Source of the DNA: Planotetraspora sp. A-T 1434
Lineage (GTDB): Bacteria > Actinomycetota > Actinomycetes > Streptosporangiales > Streptosporangiaceae
DNA length: 64,000 bases
Assembly: GCF_025420585.1 (NCBI RefSeq)
Contig: NZ_JAOEGB010000001.1
Coordinates: forward strand, 682,001 to 746,000
Direction: 5' to 3'
Position 1 is the stretch's first letter. The number at the start of each line of letters is the position of its first letter. The notes beneath the pieces are model-generated. The model worked only from the letters and a program-made list of their open reading frames with translations. It was not told the DNA's origin and made no database searches. Made by a program: the position numbers and the translations under genes. Below are positions 1 through 10,113 of the stretch, in pieces.

Positions 1-1
1 C

Positions 2-1539
<1,538 letters not shown>

Positions 1540-1543
1540 CCGG

Positions 1544-3856
1544 ATGATGAGAGGGGAAGCTCGCTCGTTCGCCGCGGCCCGCAAGGACAGGGCCGCGGAC
1601 ATCGACAGGTGGCTCACCGATCTGTTCCGTACGGCGGGCGCGCAGCCGTACGCCCGCGAGGGACGGAGCGGACCAGGAGCCAAGGGCGGCTTCCCAGAGG
1701 AGCGCGGCGCCGCTGGTCCCCCCGGGATCAGTGGTGTCGCTCTCGTCGCCGTCGGCAGCCTGGGGCGGGGTGAGCTCGCCCCCGGCAGCGACCTGGATCT
1801 CGTCCTGCTCCACAACGGGCGGGACGATGTCGGCCGGATCGCGGACCGGATCTGGTACCCCATCTGGGACTCGGGGGTGGGTCTCGACCACTCGGTCCGC
1901 ACGGTGGACGAGGCGGTCAAGGTGGCCCGGGAGGATCTCAAGGCCGTCCTCGGGCTGATCCAGGCTCGGCACGTCGTGGGCGACCCCGAGCTGACGCGGG
2001 CCGTCCGCGAGGCCGTCCTCGCCGAGTGGCGCGCCGACTCCCGGCGCAGGCTCGCGGAGTTGCGGACCTCGGCGGACAAACGGGCCGAGTCGTGCGGTGA
2101 GCTGGCCTTCCTCCTCGAACCCGATCTGAAGGATGCCAGGGGAGGCCTTCGCGACGTGCAGGCGATGCAGGCCGTGGCCGCCGCCTGGGTCGCGTCCGCC
2201 CCCGGCCCCCGGGTCCGGGAGGCCTACGAGTTCCTCCTCGACATCCGGCACGGCCTCCACCTGGTCACCGCCCGCGGCGCCGACCGCCTGGTGCTCCAGG
2301 AGCAGGACGCGGTCGCCGGAACGCTCGGCCTGCTTGACGCCGAGGCGCTGATGCGCCGCCTGGCGGAGGCGGGCCGGACCATCTCCCACGCCTTCGACGC
2401 CACCTGGCGGACCGTGGACCGGCTGCTGTCCGGTCCCACGCCGAGAGGCAGGCGCCCGCTCGCCGACGGCATCGTCGAGCACGGCGGCGAGGTCGTCCTC
2501 GCCCGTGGCGTCAACCCGCGCAACGACCCCACGCTCGTGCTGCGCGCGGCCGCGGCCGCCGCCGAGGCGGGGCTGCCCATGGCGCCCGCCACCGTCTCCG
2601 CGCTCGCCGCCCAGTCGCCGCCGCTTCCCGTGCCGTGGCCGAAGGAGGCGCGTGCCGCCCTCGTGGCCCTGCTGGGCGCCGGTCGCGCCGCCGTACCCGT
2701 GTGGGAGGAGCTCGACCAGGCCGGCGTCTTGGTCCGGATGATCCCCGACTGGGAACGCGTACGGCACCGGCCGCAGCGGAATCCGGTACACCGATATACC
2801 GTGGACCGCCATCTCATCGAGACCGCGGCCGGAGCGGCGTCCTTCACCCGCGAGGTCTCCCGGCCCGACCTGCTGCTCATCTCGGCGCTCCTCCACGACA
2901 TGGGCAAGGGCTGGCCGGGCGACCACTCCACGACCGGCGAAGTCGTGGCGCGCGACATCGGCGCCCGGATCGGCCTGCCCCCGGCGGACGTGGAGACCGT
3001 GGCCACCGTGGTCCGCCATCATCTGCTGCTGCCGGAGACCGCGACCCGCCGCGACCTCGACGACCCCGTGACCATCGCGCGCGTCGCCGAGGCCGTCGGG
3101 TCGAGACAGGTGCTGGAGCTGCTCGCCGCCTTGGCGGTGGCCGACGGCAACGCCACCGGCCCGGCCGCGTGGAACTCCTGGAAGGCGTCCCTGGTCTCCG
3201 ACCTGGTGCGCCGGGTCAGGTCCGTGCTGTCCGGCACGCCGCCCGCCCCCGCGCCCGTGCTGTCGGCCGAGCAGGCCGCGCTGGCCAGGCACGGCGGCGG
3301 CGCCGTACGGGTGAACCGGGGCGCGGTCACCGTGGTCGCGCCGGACCGGCCCGGGCTGCTGTGGCGCGCGGCCGGCGTGCTCGCCGCCCACCGGATGGTC
3401 GTGCGCTCGGCCTCCGCCGCCTCGGCCGGGTCGACGGCGGTCATCGAGTTCGTCGTGGTGCCCGAGTACGGCACGCCGCCGGACCCGGCGACGCTGGAGG
3501 CCGACCTACGCCTGGTCCTCGCCGGTCGGCTGGACATCGAGCAGCGGCTGGCCCGGCGGACGAGGTCGATGCGGCCGCCCAGGGTGCCGGTGGCGCCGCC
3601 GAGAGTCACGCTGGTGGACGACGCGTCCAATACGGCGACCGTGGTCGAGGTGCGCGCGCACGACCGTCCCGGGCTGCTGTGGAAGATCGGGCGTGCTTTC
3701 GGCGAATGCGGCCTTGACGTGAGGGCGGCTCGCGTGGAGACTCTCGGCGCAGAGGCGGTAGACGTCTTCTATGTGGCAGATCGGACGGGTCGTCCCATCA
3801 CCGACGAGCAGCAGCGGGCCCAAGTGCGCGAACACGTGCTGGCCGCTCTGAGGTGA
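1544..3856 (+). CDS. glnD: PII nucleotidyltransferase/removing enzyme GlnD
   Basis: About 770 residues. It attaches and removes a nucleotide on PII according to glutamine status; in actinobacteria this is usually adenylylation rather than uridylylation, which is family knowledge. Visible domains in order are a nucleotidyltransferase core with the GSLGRGELAPGSDLDL motif near residue 70, an HD hydrolase domain with LLHDMGKGWPGDHS near residue 450, and two C-terminal ACT domains, each with a DRPGLLW motif. I chose the ATG at 1544, which immediately follows glnB. An in-frame GTG at 1463 would lie inside glnB and is unlikely. ATG at 1547 is equally possible. Confidence 0.93.
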   Translation: MMRGEARSFAAARKDRAADIDRWLTDLFRTAGAQPYAREGRSGPGAKGGFPEERGAAGPPGISGVALVAVGSLGRGELAPGSDLDLVLLHNGRDDVGRIADRIWYPIWDSGVGLDHSVRTVDEAVKVAREDLKAVLGLIQARHVVGDPELTRAVREAVLAEWRADSRRRLAELRTSADKRAESCGELAFLLEPDLKDARGGLRDVQAMQAVAAAWVASAPGPRVREAYEFLLDIRHGLHLVTARGADRLVLQEQDAVAGTLGLLDAEALMRRLAEAGRTISHAFDATWRTVDRLLSGPTPRGRRPLADGIVEHGGEVVLARGVNPRNDPTLVLRAAAAAAEAGLPMAPATVSALAAQSPPLPVPWPKEARAALVALLGAGRAAVPVWEELDQAGVLVRMIPDWERVRHRPQRNPVHRYTVDRHLIETAAGAASFTREVSRPDLLLISALLHDMGKGWPGDHSTTGEVVARDIGARIGLPPADVETVATVVRHHLLLPETATRRDLDDPVTIARVAEAVGSRQVLELLAALAVADGNATGPAAWNSWKASLVSDLVRRVRSVLSGTPPAPAPVLSAEQAALARHGGGAVRVNRGAVTVVAPDRPGLLWRAAGVLAAHRMVVRSASAASAGSTAVIEFVVVPEYGTPPDPATLEADLRLVLAGRLDIEQRLARRTRSMRPPRVPVAPPRVTLVDDASNTATVVEVRAHDRPGLLWKIGRAFGECGLDVRAARVETLGAEAVDVFYVADRTGRPITDEQQRAQVREHVLAALR

Positions 3857-3934
3857 AGCAAAGGGGAAGATCCTCTTTCCTGTTCATAACAATTAAGTGC
3901 GGTGGCATGCCCAGGCGCGCCGGAGATCGTGACC

Positions 3935-3964
3935 TTGTGGTCGAATTGCCCCCACTTGTATAGC
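3935..3964 (+). promoter_or_regulatory. Candidate promoter upstream of conservon 1
   Basis: TTGTGG at 3935-3940 and TATAGC at 3959-3964 are separated by 18 bases in an unusually AT-rich stretch between glnD and the first kinase gene. The match to a housekeeping sigma promoter is reasonable but imperfect. Confidence 0.35.
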
Positions 3965-4008
3965 TATGTAACTTCATGCTGTCCAGACGCGTGAAGGCAT
4001 GCCGAAAG

Positions 4009-7000
4009 ATGGCGGGGCCGGTGAGCACGGAGCAGTCGAAGACAGATAACCACGCGCGGCCAAGTCGTTTCACCCCGCGCAACTGGCGGGTCCCCACCCG
4101 CCTGACGGCCCTGATCATCGCCCCCACCCTGGTGGCCGTGCTCCTCGCCGGCGTCCGAGTCGTGGGGTCGATCGACAGCATCAACGCCTACGGGCGGATC
4201 AGGCAGGCCGCCGAATATTCGGTGCGGCTACGCGACCTAGCGCAGCAGCTGGCGCTCGAGCGCGACCTCACCGTCTGGGGCGGCCCCCGGCGGAAGTTCA
4301 ACGTGGACGGCCAGACCGAGCTGACCAGGGCCGACCAGCGGGCGGTGGTGGACCCGCTGGTCCACCAGGTGACCACCGATCTCAAGAACCTCGACCCCGC
4401 GTTCGGAGTGCGGGCCGTCGAGCAGGCGGAGCAGGCCGTCAACCGGATCGCGAGCCTTCCCGGCATCCGCGCCAACGGCGCCCCCGAGGACTACTCCGCC
4501 CTCATCGCGAACATCCTGCGGCTGCAGGACGAGCTCGGCCAGAACGGCGACGACCCTCAGGTCGTCGGCGACTTCCACGCCCTTGGCGGCATCGCCCACG
4601 CCAAGGAGGAAGTGGCCCTCCAGCGGTCGATGCTGGCCAGGGAGCTTCTCGAGCGCAGCGAGATCTACACCCCCAACGAGCTCAAGGACTTCCTCGCCTC
4701 GCAGTCCCGGCAGCAGAGCTACCTCGCCACCTTCTACACCGAGGCCCCGCCCCTCGAGGCCGGCCGGCTGGTGACGCTCCTCGGCGACAAGGACATCGTC
4801 GACACCGAGCTCACCAAGTCGTGGGCGCTTACCCTGGGCATCCAGGGCGTCTCCCTCGGCCGCTACCGCGACCGCGACCGGATCCTGCAGCGGTGGTTCC
4901 AGCACAGCACCAAGGCCGTCGAGCAGATGGCCGTCGTCGAGCACCGCGTCTCGGCCACGGTCCTCGACCGGGCCGGGGGGCTGCAGTCGTCCGAGCAGCG
5001 GAACGCGCTGATCGCCGGGGCGCTGATCCTCGCGCTTCTCCTCCTCGTCCTCGCCACCACCGTGCTCATCGCGCGTTCCATGGTGCGGCCGCTGCGCCGA
5101 CTGCGGGCGGAGGCCCTGGAGATCGCCGGCCTCCGGCTCCCCGAGGTCGTCCGGCGGATGCGCCAGTCGGACGAGGTGCAGGAGCCCCAGGTCAAGCCCA
5201 TCGGGGTCGGCAGCGCCGACGAGATCGGTGAAGTCGCGCAGGCCTTCGACGAGGTCCACCGCCAGGCCGTACGGCTCGCGGCGGAGGAGTCCCGGCTGCG
5301 CGCCAACGTCAACGCCATGTTCGTCAACCTGTCGCGCCGCACACAGACGCTGGTGGAGCGGCAGATCTCACTGATCGACGGCCTGGAGCGCGGCGAGGAG
5401 GACGGCGGCCGGCTGGCCGACCTGTTCAAGCTCGACCACCTCGCCACCCGCATGCGCCGCAACAGTGAGAACCTCCTCGTCCTCGCCGGCCACGAGCCCG
5501 CCCGCAAGCGGAGCCAGCCCGCCCGGCTGGTCGACGTGGTCCGCGCCTCGCTGTCCGAGGTCGAGGACTACGAGCGGGTCACCGTCAAGGTTCACCGCAG
5601 CATCGCCGTGGCGGGCCACGCCGCCAACGACGTGGTCCACCTGGTGGCCGAGCTGGTAGAGAACGCCATCGCCTTCTCACCGCGCAACACCAAGGTCCTG
5701 GTGTCGAGCAGCCCCGTAGAAGGCGGCGCGGTCATGCTCGGAGTGAGTGACGCCGGAATCGGCATGTCACTCGAGGAGCTCGCGGAGACCAACCGTCGCC
5801 TGGCCGAGCCGCCGACCGTCGACGTGTCGGTCTCCCGCCGGATGGGCCTGTTCGTGGTCGGCCGCCTGGCGCTGCGCCACGGCATCCGGGTCCAGCTCCG
5901 GGCGGGCGACGGCAGCGGTGTGATCGCGATGGTGCTGTTCCCGGCCGACCTGGTCTCCAACGCGGACCAGCCGGCCCCGAGCCCGGCTGCGCCCGTTCCT
6001 CCGCCTCGGGCGGCCTTCGGCGACCCGGCCTCCGGGGCGGCGCCGTCCCCCACGGGATCGTTCCAGCCCTGGGGCGCGCCCTCGCAGCAGGAGCCCCCGG
6101 ACAGCCCGGGGGGCTTCTCCCCGTGGAATCCCTCTTCCCCCGCCCCCGCGACCAACGGGCTGCCGACGCGCAGGCCGTCCACGCCGCGCCAGAACGGCGC
6201 ATGGGGCTCGGATGGGGCAGAGTCTGCCAATGGCGGCAACAGGTCCAATGGCGCGCACCCAGCGGGCGTCGCGGGAAGCGATGGAGGCTTCGCACCCTTC
6301 GGCGCGCCGACGCAGGACGCCACGGAGAGTTTCCCGGCCTACACCGAGTCGCCCACCGGGCCCTCGGCGTTCCCGGATCGTCCTGTCGCGCCGGCGGCGG
6401 GCATGTTCCCGTTCGGCGAGCCGACCGGTCGGTCACCGCTCGGTCAACCGGCCGCCCGTCCCGCGTTCGGTGAGCCGACCGCTGGGCCGTCCGCGTTCGG
6501 TGAGCCGCCGGCCGCGCAGTCTCCGTTCGGCGAGCCCCCCGCTGGGCCGTCCGCGTTCGGTGAGCCCCCCGCGGCGCGGTCTCCGTACGGCGAGCCGTCG
6601 CTGTTCAACGAGCCGCCGGGCGGTCGGCCCCCGTTCAGCGAGCCGTCCCCGTTCGGCGAGCAGCCGGTGTTCACGGAGCACTCCGGGGCCTTCCCGATCG
6701 GCGAGGCCGCCGTGACGACGGGGCCGTTGCCGGTGGTGACGGACTCCCCGCTTGAGCGGGGCGACGAGTACCTGCCGATCTTCGCCTCGGTGGAGTCGGC
6801 CTGGTTCCGCCGGCCCGCCGACGAGGCGGAGGCAGCGGGGCAGGTAGCAGGCTTGGCAGCGGGACAAGGAGAGACATCGATGCCGGATGCCGCCGCGTCC
6901 AGGGCGCCGGGCTCCGGCCAGGCGCCATCAGGTCAGGCCGCGGCCGGTCAGGTCCCGGCAGGCGCGCCGGGGGGCGGAGATCGGTCCAGGGCGGGGCAGG

Positions 7001-7293
7001 CCGAAGGGGCCTGGGGATCCCAGGCCGACAGCGGCTTCCAGGCGGCGGCCACCGTCAAGGACCCCTCGCTGGGTGGCGTCACGGCGGCCGGTTTGCCGAA
7101 ACGGACGCCCAAGGCCAACCTGGTGCCCGGCTCGGTCGGGACGGCCGGCGCGGCGGCCGCGCCGCGCCCCCCGGTATCGGCCGAGGCGGTGCGCAACCGC
7201 CTGTCCAGCTTCCAGCAGGGTGTACGGCGGGGCCGGGCGGACCTGGCCGGAGGCTCCGTCGAAGGGTCGGGTAATGAGGAGGATGGTTCGTGA
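4009..7293 (+). CDS. cvnA: Conservon sensor histidine kinase CvnA (set 1)
   Basis: This membrane sensor kinase of about 1094 residues is of the nitrate/nitrite-sensor-like type that heads actinobacterial conservons. Two transmembrane segments (about residues 32-53 and 333-355) flank a roughly 280-residue extracytoplasmic helical domain. HAMP and a linker follow (VNLSRRTQTLVERQ; DHLATRMRRNSENLLVLAG), then a HATPase domain with N-box VAELVENAIAFSP. The last 450 residues are a Pro/Ala-rich tail with FGEPPA-type repeats and three motifs shared with the other CvnA tails (SPLE..LPIF..VES.WF, PKANLVPGS, RLSSFQ.GVR.GR). Starts at 3976, 4009 and GTG 4021 are all possible; 4009 is a compromise. The stop overlaps cvnB as GTGA. 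Confidence 0.9.
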   Translation: MAGPVSTEQSKTDNHARPSRFTPRNWRVPTRLTALIIAPTLVAVLLAGVRVVGSIDSINAYGRIRQAAEYSVRLRDLAQQLALERDLTVWGGPRRKFNVDGQTELTRADQRAVVDPLVHQVTTDLKNLDPAFGVRAVEQAEQAVNRIASLPGIRANGAPEDYSALIANILRLQDELGQNGDDPQVVGDFHALGGIAHAKEEVALQRSMLARELLERSEIYTPNELKDFLASQSRQQSYLATFYTEAPPLEAGRLVTLLGDKDIVDTELTKSWALTLGIQGVSLGRYRDRDRILQRWFQHSTKAVEQMAVVEHRVSATVLDRAGGLQSSEQRNALIAGALILALLLLVLATTVLIARSMVRPLRRLRAEALEIAGLRLPEVVRRMRQSDEVQEPQVKPIGVGSADEIGEVAQAFDEVHRQAVRLAAEESRLRANVNAMFVNLSRRTQTLVERQISLIDGLERGEEDGGRLADLFKLDHLATRMRRNSENLLVLAGHEPARKRSQPARLVDVVRASLSEVEDYERVTVKVHRSIAVAGHAANDVVHLVAELVENAIAFSPRNTKVLVSSSPVEGGAVMLGVSDAGIGMSLEELAETNRRLAEPPTVDVSVSRRMGLFVVGRLALRHGIRVQLRAGDGSGVIAMVLFPADLVSNADQPAPSPAAPVPPPRAAFGDPASGAAPSPTGSFQPWGAPSQQEPPDSPGGFSPWNPSSPAPATNGLPTRRPSTPRQNGAWGSDGAESANGGNRSNGAHPAGVAGSDGGFAPFGAPTQDATESFPAYTESPTGPSAFPDRPVAPAAGMFPFGEPTGRSPLGQPAARPAFGEPTAGPSAFGEPPAAQSPFGEPPAGPSAFGEPPAARSPYGEPSLFNEPPGGRPPFSEPSPFGEQPVFTEHSGAFPIGEAAVTTGPLPVVTDSPLERGDEYLPIFASVESAWFRRPADEAEAAGQVAGLAAGQGETSMPDAAASRAPGSGQAPSGQAAAGQVPAGAPGGGDRSRAGQAEGAWGSQADSGFQAAATVKDPSLGGVTAAGLPKRTPKANLVPGSVGTAGAAAAPRPPVSAEAVRNRLSSFQQGVRRGRADLAGGSVEGSGNEEDGS
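6475..6670 (+). repeat. FGEP-repeat coding region in the CvnA tail
   Basis: In-frame degenerate tandem repeats of about 30-45 bases encode FGEPTAGPSA / FGEPPAAQSP / FGEPPAGPSA / FGEPPAARSP units in the disordered C-terminal tail of the set 1 kinase. This is low-complexity coding sequence with no separate function visible. Confidence 0.7.
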
Positions 7294-7709
7294 CTGAGCT
7301 GAGCGTGGAAGCACGCAGGTTCGACTGGCTGATCACCGAGTTCGTCGGGACCACCCCGGGCGTCGCCCACGCGGTGGTGGTGTCGTCGGACGGCCTGCGG
7401 CTCGCCCAATCCGACGGCTTCCCGCCTGACCGTGCCGACCAGCTCGCGGCCGTCGCCGCCGGTCTGCTGAGCCTCACCCTGGGCGCGTCCCGGGTGTTCG
7501 AGGGCGGCTCGGTCACCCAGACGGTCGTGGAGATGCAGCGCGGCCTGCTACTCGTCATGGCCATCAGCGACGGGTCGTGCCTCGCCGTACTGGCCGCTCC
7601 CGACTGCGACATGGGCCTGGTGGCGTACCAGATGACCCTGCTCGTGGAGCGCGCCGGTCAGGTGCTCACCCCGGCGCTGCGCGCCGAGCTCCAGACGTCA
7701 CGCCGATGA
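7290..7709 (+). CDS. cvnB: Roadblock/LC7 domain protein CvnB (set 1)
   Basis: A 139-residue cytoplasmic Roadblock/LC7 protein, expected to act as a regulator or scaffold for the CvnD GTPase. It shows the family core: GVAHAVVVSSDGL, a DRADQLAAVAAGL helix, GASRVFEGG and VVEMQRGLLLVM. It starts at GTG 7290, overlapping the kinase stop by 4 bases. It differs from the other three CvnB proteins of the window mainly at its N-terminus (TELSVEARRFDWLI instead of EMSQAARGVNWLI). Confidence 0.92.
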   Translation: MTELSVEARRFDWLITEFVGTTPGVAHAVVVSSDGLRLAQSDGFPPDRADQLAAVAAGLLSLTLGASRVFEGGSVTQTVVEMQRGLLLVMAISDGSCLAVLAAPDCDMGLVAYQMTLLVERAGQVLTPALRAELQTSRR

Positions 7710-7727
7710 TCACCGCGGGAGAGGGGC

Positions 7728-8087
7728 ATGCGCGAGCATGACGGGACAGAGGACGAGCCTCTGTTCCGTCCGTACGCCGTCACCGGAGGGCGTTCCGAGC
7801 CGCGTTATCACATGGCGATGGAAACCCTCGTATCATCGGTGACCTTGATGAGTGATGATTATTCCCTGCTCACCCCGGAGCAGGAATCGATCATGATGCT
7901 GTGCCGTTCCGTACGATCGGTCGCGGAGGTTTCGGCACTGCTCCGGGTTCCGCTCGGCGTAGCCCGCGTGCTCATCGCCGACATGGCCGACGAGGGTCTG
8001 GTCCGCCTGCACATGCCGCAGCTGAGCCAGGGACAGCCAGACCTCAACCTGCTCGAAAGGGTGCTCAGTGGACTACGCAGGCTCTAG
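7728..8087 (+). CDS. cvnC: DUF742 protein CvnC (set 1)
   Basis: A 119-residue DUF742 protein with the family's PYAVTGGR signature near the N-terminus, a winged-helix-like core (CRSVRSVAEVSALLRVPLGVARVLIADMA) and the invariant C-terminus NLLERVLSGLRRL. Its exact biochemical role is unknown; it is always coded between CvnB and CvnD. The end overlaps cvnD by 20 bases in another frame, which implies coupled translation. Confidence 0.92.
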   Translation: MREHDGTEDEPLFRPYAVTGGRSEPRYHMAMETLVSSVTLMSDDYSLLTPEQESIMMLCRSVRSVAEVSALLRVPLGVARVLIADMADEGLVRLHMPQLSQGQPDLNLLERVLSGLRRL

Positions 8088-8655
8088 TCGTGGGCTGACC
8101 TCGACGAAGATCGTCGTCGCGGGTGGGTTCGGTGTGGGCAAGACGACTTTCGTCGGGGCCGTATCCGAGATCCTCCCGCTGACGACCGAGGCCGTGATGA
8201 CCGACGCCAGCGCGGGAATCGACGACCTCGGCCTCACGCCGAACAAGACGACGACCACCGTCGCCATGGACTTCGGCCGGCTCTCGCTGGACCAGGACCT
8301 GATCCTGTATCTGTTCGGGACGCCGGGTCAGCACCGGTTCTGGTTCATGTGGGACGACCTCGTGCGCGGTGCCATCGGGGCGGTCGTGCTGGTGGACAGC
8401 CGTCGGCTCGCCGACTGCTTCCCCGCCATCGACTACTTCGAGGAGGCCCAGCTTCCCTTCGTGGTCGCGATGAACGGCTGGGAGGGACAGTTCCTCCACT
8501 CCGAGGACGAGGTCCGGGAGGCCCTCTCCCTTCCTCCCCACGTTCCGGTGGTGCGGACCGACGCCCGTTCGCGGGACGCGGTCAAGTCCACGCTCATCAG
8601 CCTGGTGGAGTACGTCCTGACGGTCCGCGCCGCATACGGCGGCCGGGCCTACTGA
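8068..8655 (+). CDS. cvnD: Ras-like GTPase CvnD (set 1)
   Basis: A 195-residue small GTPase. The P-loop GGFGVGKTT is near residue 20, a switch threonine stretch TPNKTTTTVAMDFG follows, and the switch II motif is FGTPGQHRFWFMWDD. The usual NKxD guanine-specificity motif appears as MNGWEG, a deviation shared by the family. It probably relays the state of the CvnA/B/C complex. It starts with GTG at 8068 inside the end of cvnC. Confidence 0.92.
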   Translation: MDYAGSSRGLTSTKIVVAGGFGVGKTTFVGAVSEILPLTTEAVMTDASAGIDDLGLTPNKTTTTVAMDFGRLSLDQDLILYLFGTPGQHRFWFMWDDLVRGAIGAVVLVDSRRLADCFPAIDYFEEAQLPFVVAMNGWEGQFLHSEDEVREALSLPPHVPVVRTDARSRDAVKSTLISLVEYVLTVRAAYGGRAY

Positions 8656-8692
8656 GGATCGGGTTTCCGGCAGGGCCACCGGCGGGGCGCCT

Positions 8693-8941
8693 GTGGCCCT
8701 GGTCTTCGACGCCGTCCATCACCGGCAAGCCGTTGTCCGGTGGTGCTGGGCCGTACCGCGTCGTGCCGGTTTTCACTGCCCCCAGCCACGCCATGTGAGG
8801 GCTGATTCCGAAAATGCGATCGACCGGCTTCTGGGCGACTCCGGGTTGCGGTCCCGGCTGGAGGCCGCCGGTGCGGAGATCCGCCGCCGTGACGGCCTGC
8901 GGGTCGCCGCCGACACGATCGAGTGGATCGCCATCATGTGA
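8693..8941 (+). pseudogene. Possible relic of a glycosyltransferase C-terminus
   Basis: The open frame ends in a stretch (VRADSENAIDRLLGD, LRSRLEAAGAEIRRRDGL, ADTIEWIAIM) that resembles the last helices of macrolide-type glycosyltransferases, where RADDPEALRAAVDRLLDD-like sequence is followed by GAEIR. The part before residue 35 looks like random frame, and there is no room for the 350 upstream residues of such an enzyme. I read it as a fragment left by rearrangement between two conservons. It could also be an unrelated small ORF. Confidence 0.35.
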
Positions 8942-9109
8942 GGTGGTTTGTCGCCGTTAGTCGCATTAATTGCGATTTCGGGCGAAATGCATGATTCGCC
9001 GATCCGGTAACGGGCGTGCTGCAATTGCTATTGCCCTACGGAGTCGCAGTTGCCACACAAGCAACGGAGACCCCAGATCGGCAGACAAGGCCGAGAGGTT
9101 GCGAATGCG
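8942..9109 (+). promoter_or_regulatory. Leader shared with the set 3 kinase gene
   Basis: An AT-richer stretch upstream of the kinase relic. Blocks GTGCTGCAATT (9016-9026) and CGAGAGGTTGCGA (9092-9104) recur upstream of the intact set 3 kinase at 11359-11369 and 11448-11460, with similar spacing and the start codon 5-6 bases after the second block. The relic therefore still has the ancestral leader and probably the promoter. The rest of the 8656-9109 gap holds only the possible glycosyltransferase relic. Confidence 0.5.
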
Positions 9110-9586
9110 GTGAGAAACGCACGACCCGCAAGGTGGCGGGGCGCAGAGGGGCTGGAGCATGCCGCTCCGGCAGGTTCGCACAGCTCAGGCGCGGCGTTCA
9201 TGCATTTGGGTAACCGGCGGGTGCGTTTCCGGCTAGCCGACAACACCGGACCACTTCCTGTGGTGCGGACCTCGCCACTGGAGGCGACGGCGGAGTTCGT
9301 GCCGATCTTCGCCGCGTTGGAGTCGGATTGGTGGGTGCCCAAGGCCAACCTGGTGTCCGGTTCGGCCGTGGCCTCCGCCCCCGCTGAGCCCGTGGCGCCC
9401 GCGGCGGCCGACCCCGCGCCTGGGCTGTCGCCTGAACGCGTGCGTAGCAGGCTCGCCGGCTTCCAGCGGGGCGTCCGGAAGGGACGGGCGGTCGCCCGGG
9501 GCGAGGCCGATGAGGATCAGGGATATCCGGGGGCGGTGCCACTGGGTGACGCCGCTGCTCGGGACATTGAGAAGGAGGACACATGA
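9110..9586 (+). CDS. Headless CvnA: start plus C-terminal tail only (set 2)
   Basis: This reading frame of about 158 residues starts at GTG 9110, directly after a leader block shared with the set 3 kinase. It ends GARDIEKEDT-like (AARDIEKEDT), as that kinase does, and overlaps the next cvnB by ATGA. It contains only the three tail motifs of CvnA kinases: PLPVVRTSPLE...FVPIFAALESDWW, PKANLVSGS, and LSPERVRSRLAGFQRGVRKGR. Transmembrane segments, sensor domain, HAMP and ATPase domain are all absent. It looks like an internal deletion of about 2.5 kb that kept frame and coupling. Whether it is a pseudogene or a working tail-only protein cannot be told from sequence. Confidence 0.65.
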   Translation: MRNARPARWRGAEGLEHAAPAGSHSSGAAFMHLGNRRVRFRLADNTGPLPVVRTSPLEATAEFVPIFAALESDWWVPKANLVSGSAVASAPAEPVAPAAADPAPGLSPERVRSRLAGFQRGVRKGRAVARGEADEDQGYPGAVPLGDAAARDIEKEDT

Positions 9587-10005
9587 GGGAAATGAGCCAG
9601 GCCGCTCGCGGTGTGAACTGGTTGATCACTGACTTCGTGAACAACGTGCCCGGAGTGGCGCACACGGTGGTGGTGTCGGCGGACGGGTTGCCGTTGGCGT
9701 ATTCCGACGGGTTTCCGAAGGATCGGGCGGACCAGTTGGCGGCGGTGTCGGCCGGGTTGATCAGTTTGACGCAGGGCGCCTCGCGGGTGTTCGAGGGCGG
9801 GACCGTGACGCAGACGGTGGTCGAGATGCAGCGAGGGCTGCTCATGATCATGTCGATCAGTGACGGGTCGTGCCTTGCGGTGCTCGCGGCGGCGGATTCG
9901 GACATGGGTCTGGTGGCTTATCAGATGACGTTGCTGGTGGAGCGCGCGGGTCAGGTGCTGACGCCGGCGGTCCGGGCCGAGCTCCAGGCGTCGCATCCAA
10001 GGTGA
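9583..10005 (+). CDS. cvnB: Roadblock/LC7 domain protein CvnB (set 2)
   Basis: A 140-residue Roadblock protein with the family core GVAHTVVVSADGL and FEGGTVTQTVVEMQRGLLMIM. It overlaps the kinase relic by ATGA. It is almost identical in DNA and protein to the copy at 14458-14880; the visible protein differences are at AHT/AHA and the last residues ASHPR/ASPPR. Its codons often end in T or G (TTGGCGTATTCC), unlike the C-rich coding of set 1. Confidence 0.92.
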   Translation: MREMSQAARGVNWLITDFVNNVPGVAHTVVVSADGLPLAYSDGFPKDRADQLAAVSAGLISLTQGASRVFEGGTVTQTVVEMQRGLLMIMSISDGSCLAVLAAADSDMGLVAYQMTLLVERAGQVLTPAVRAELQASHPR

Positions 10006-10113
10006 CAGACGGTCCGGAGCTGTCGGGCACAGGGCGGAAGAGACGGCCTGAGCGCGACGCGGTCAGGCGGTCGGTGAGTTCTCGAGTGAGGACGATCAGG
10101 TCAGGAGGACGTT

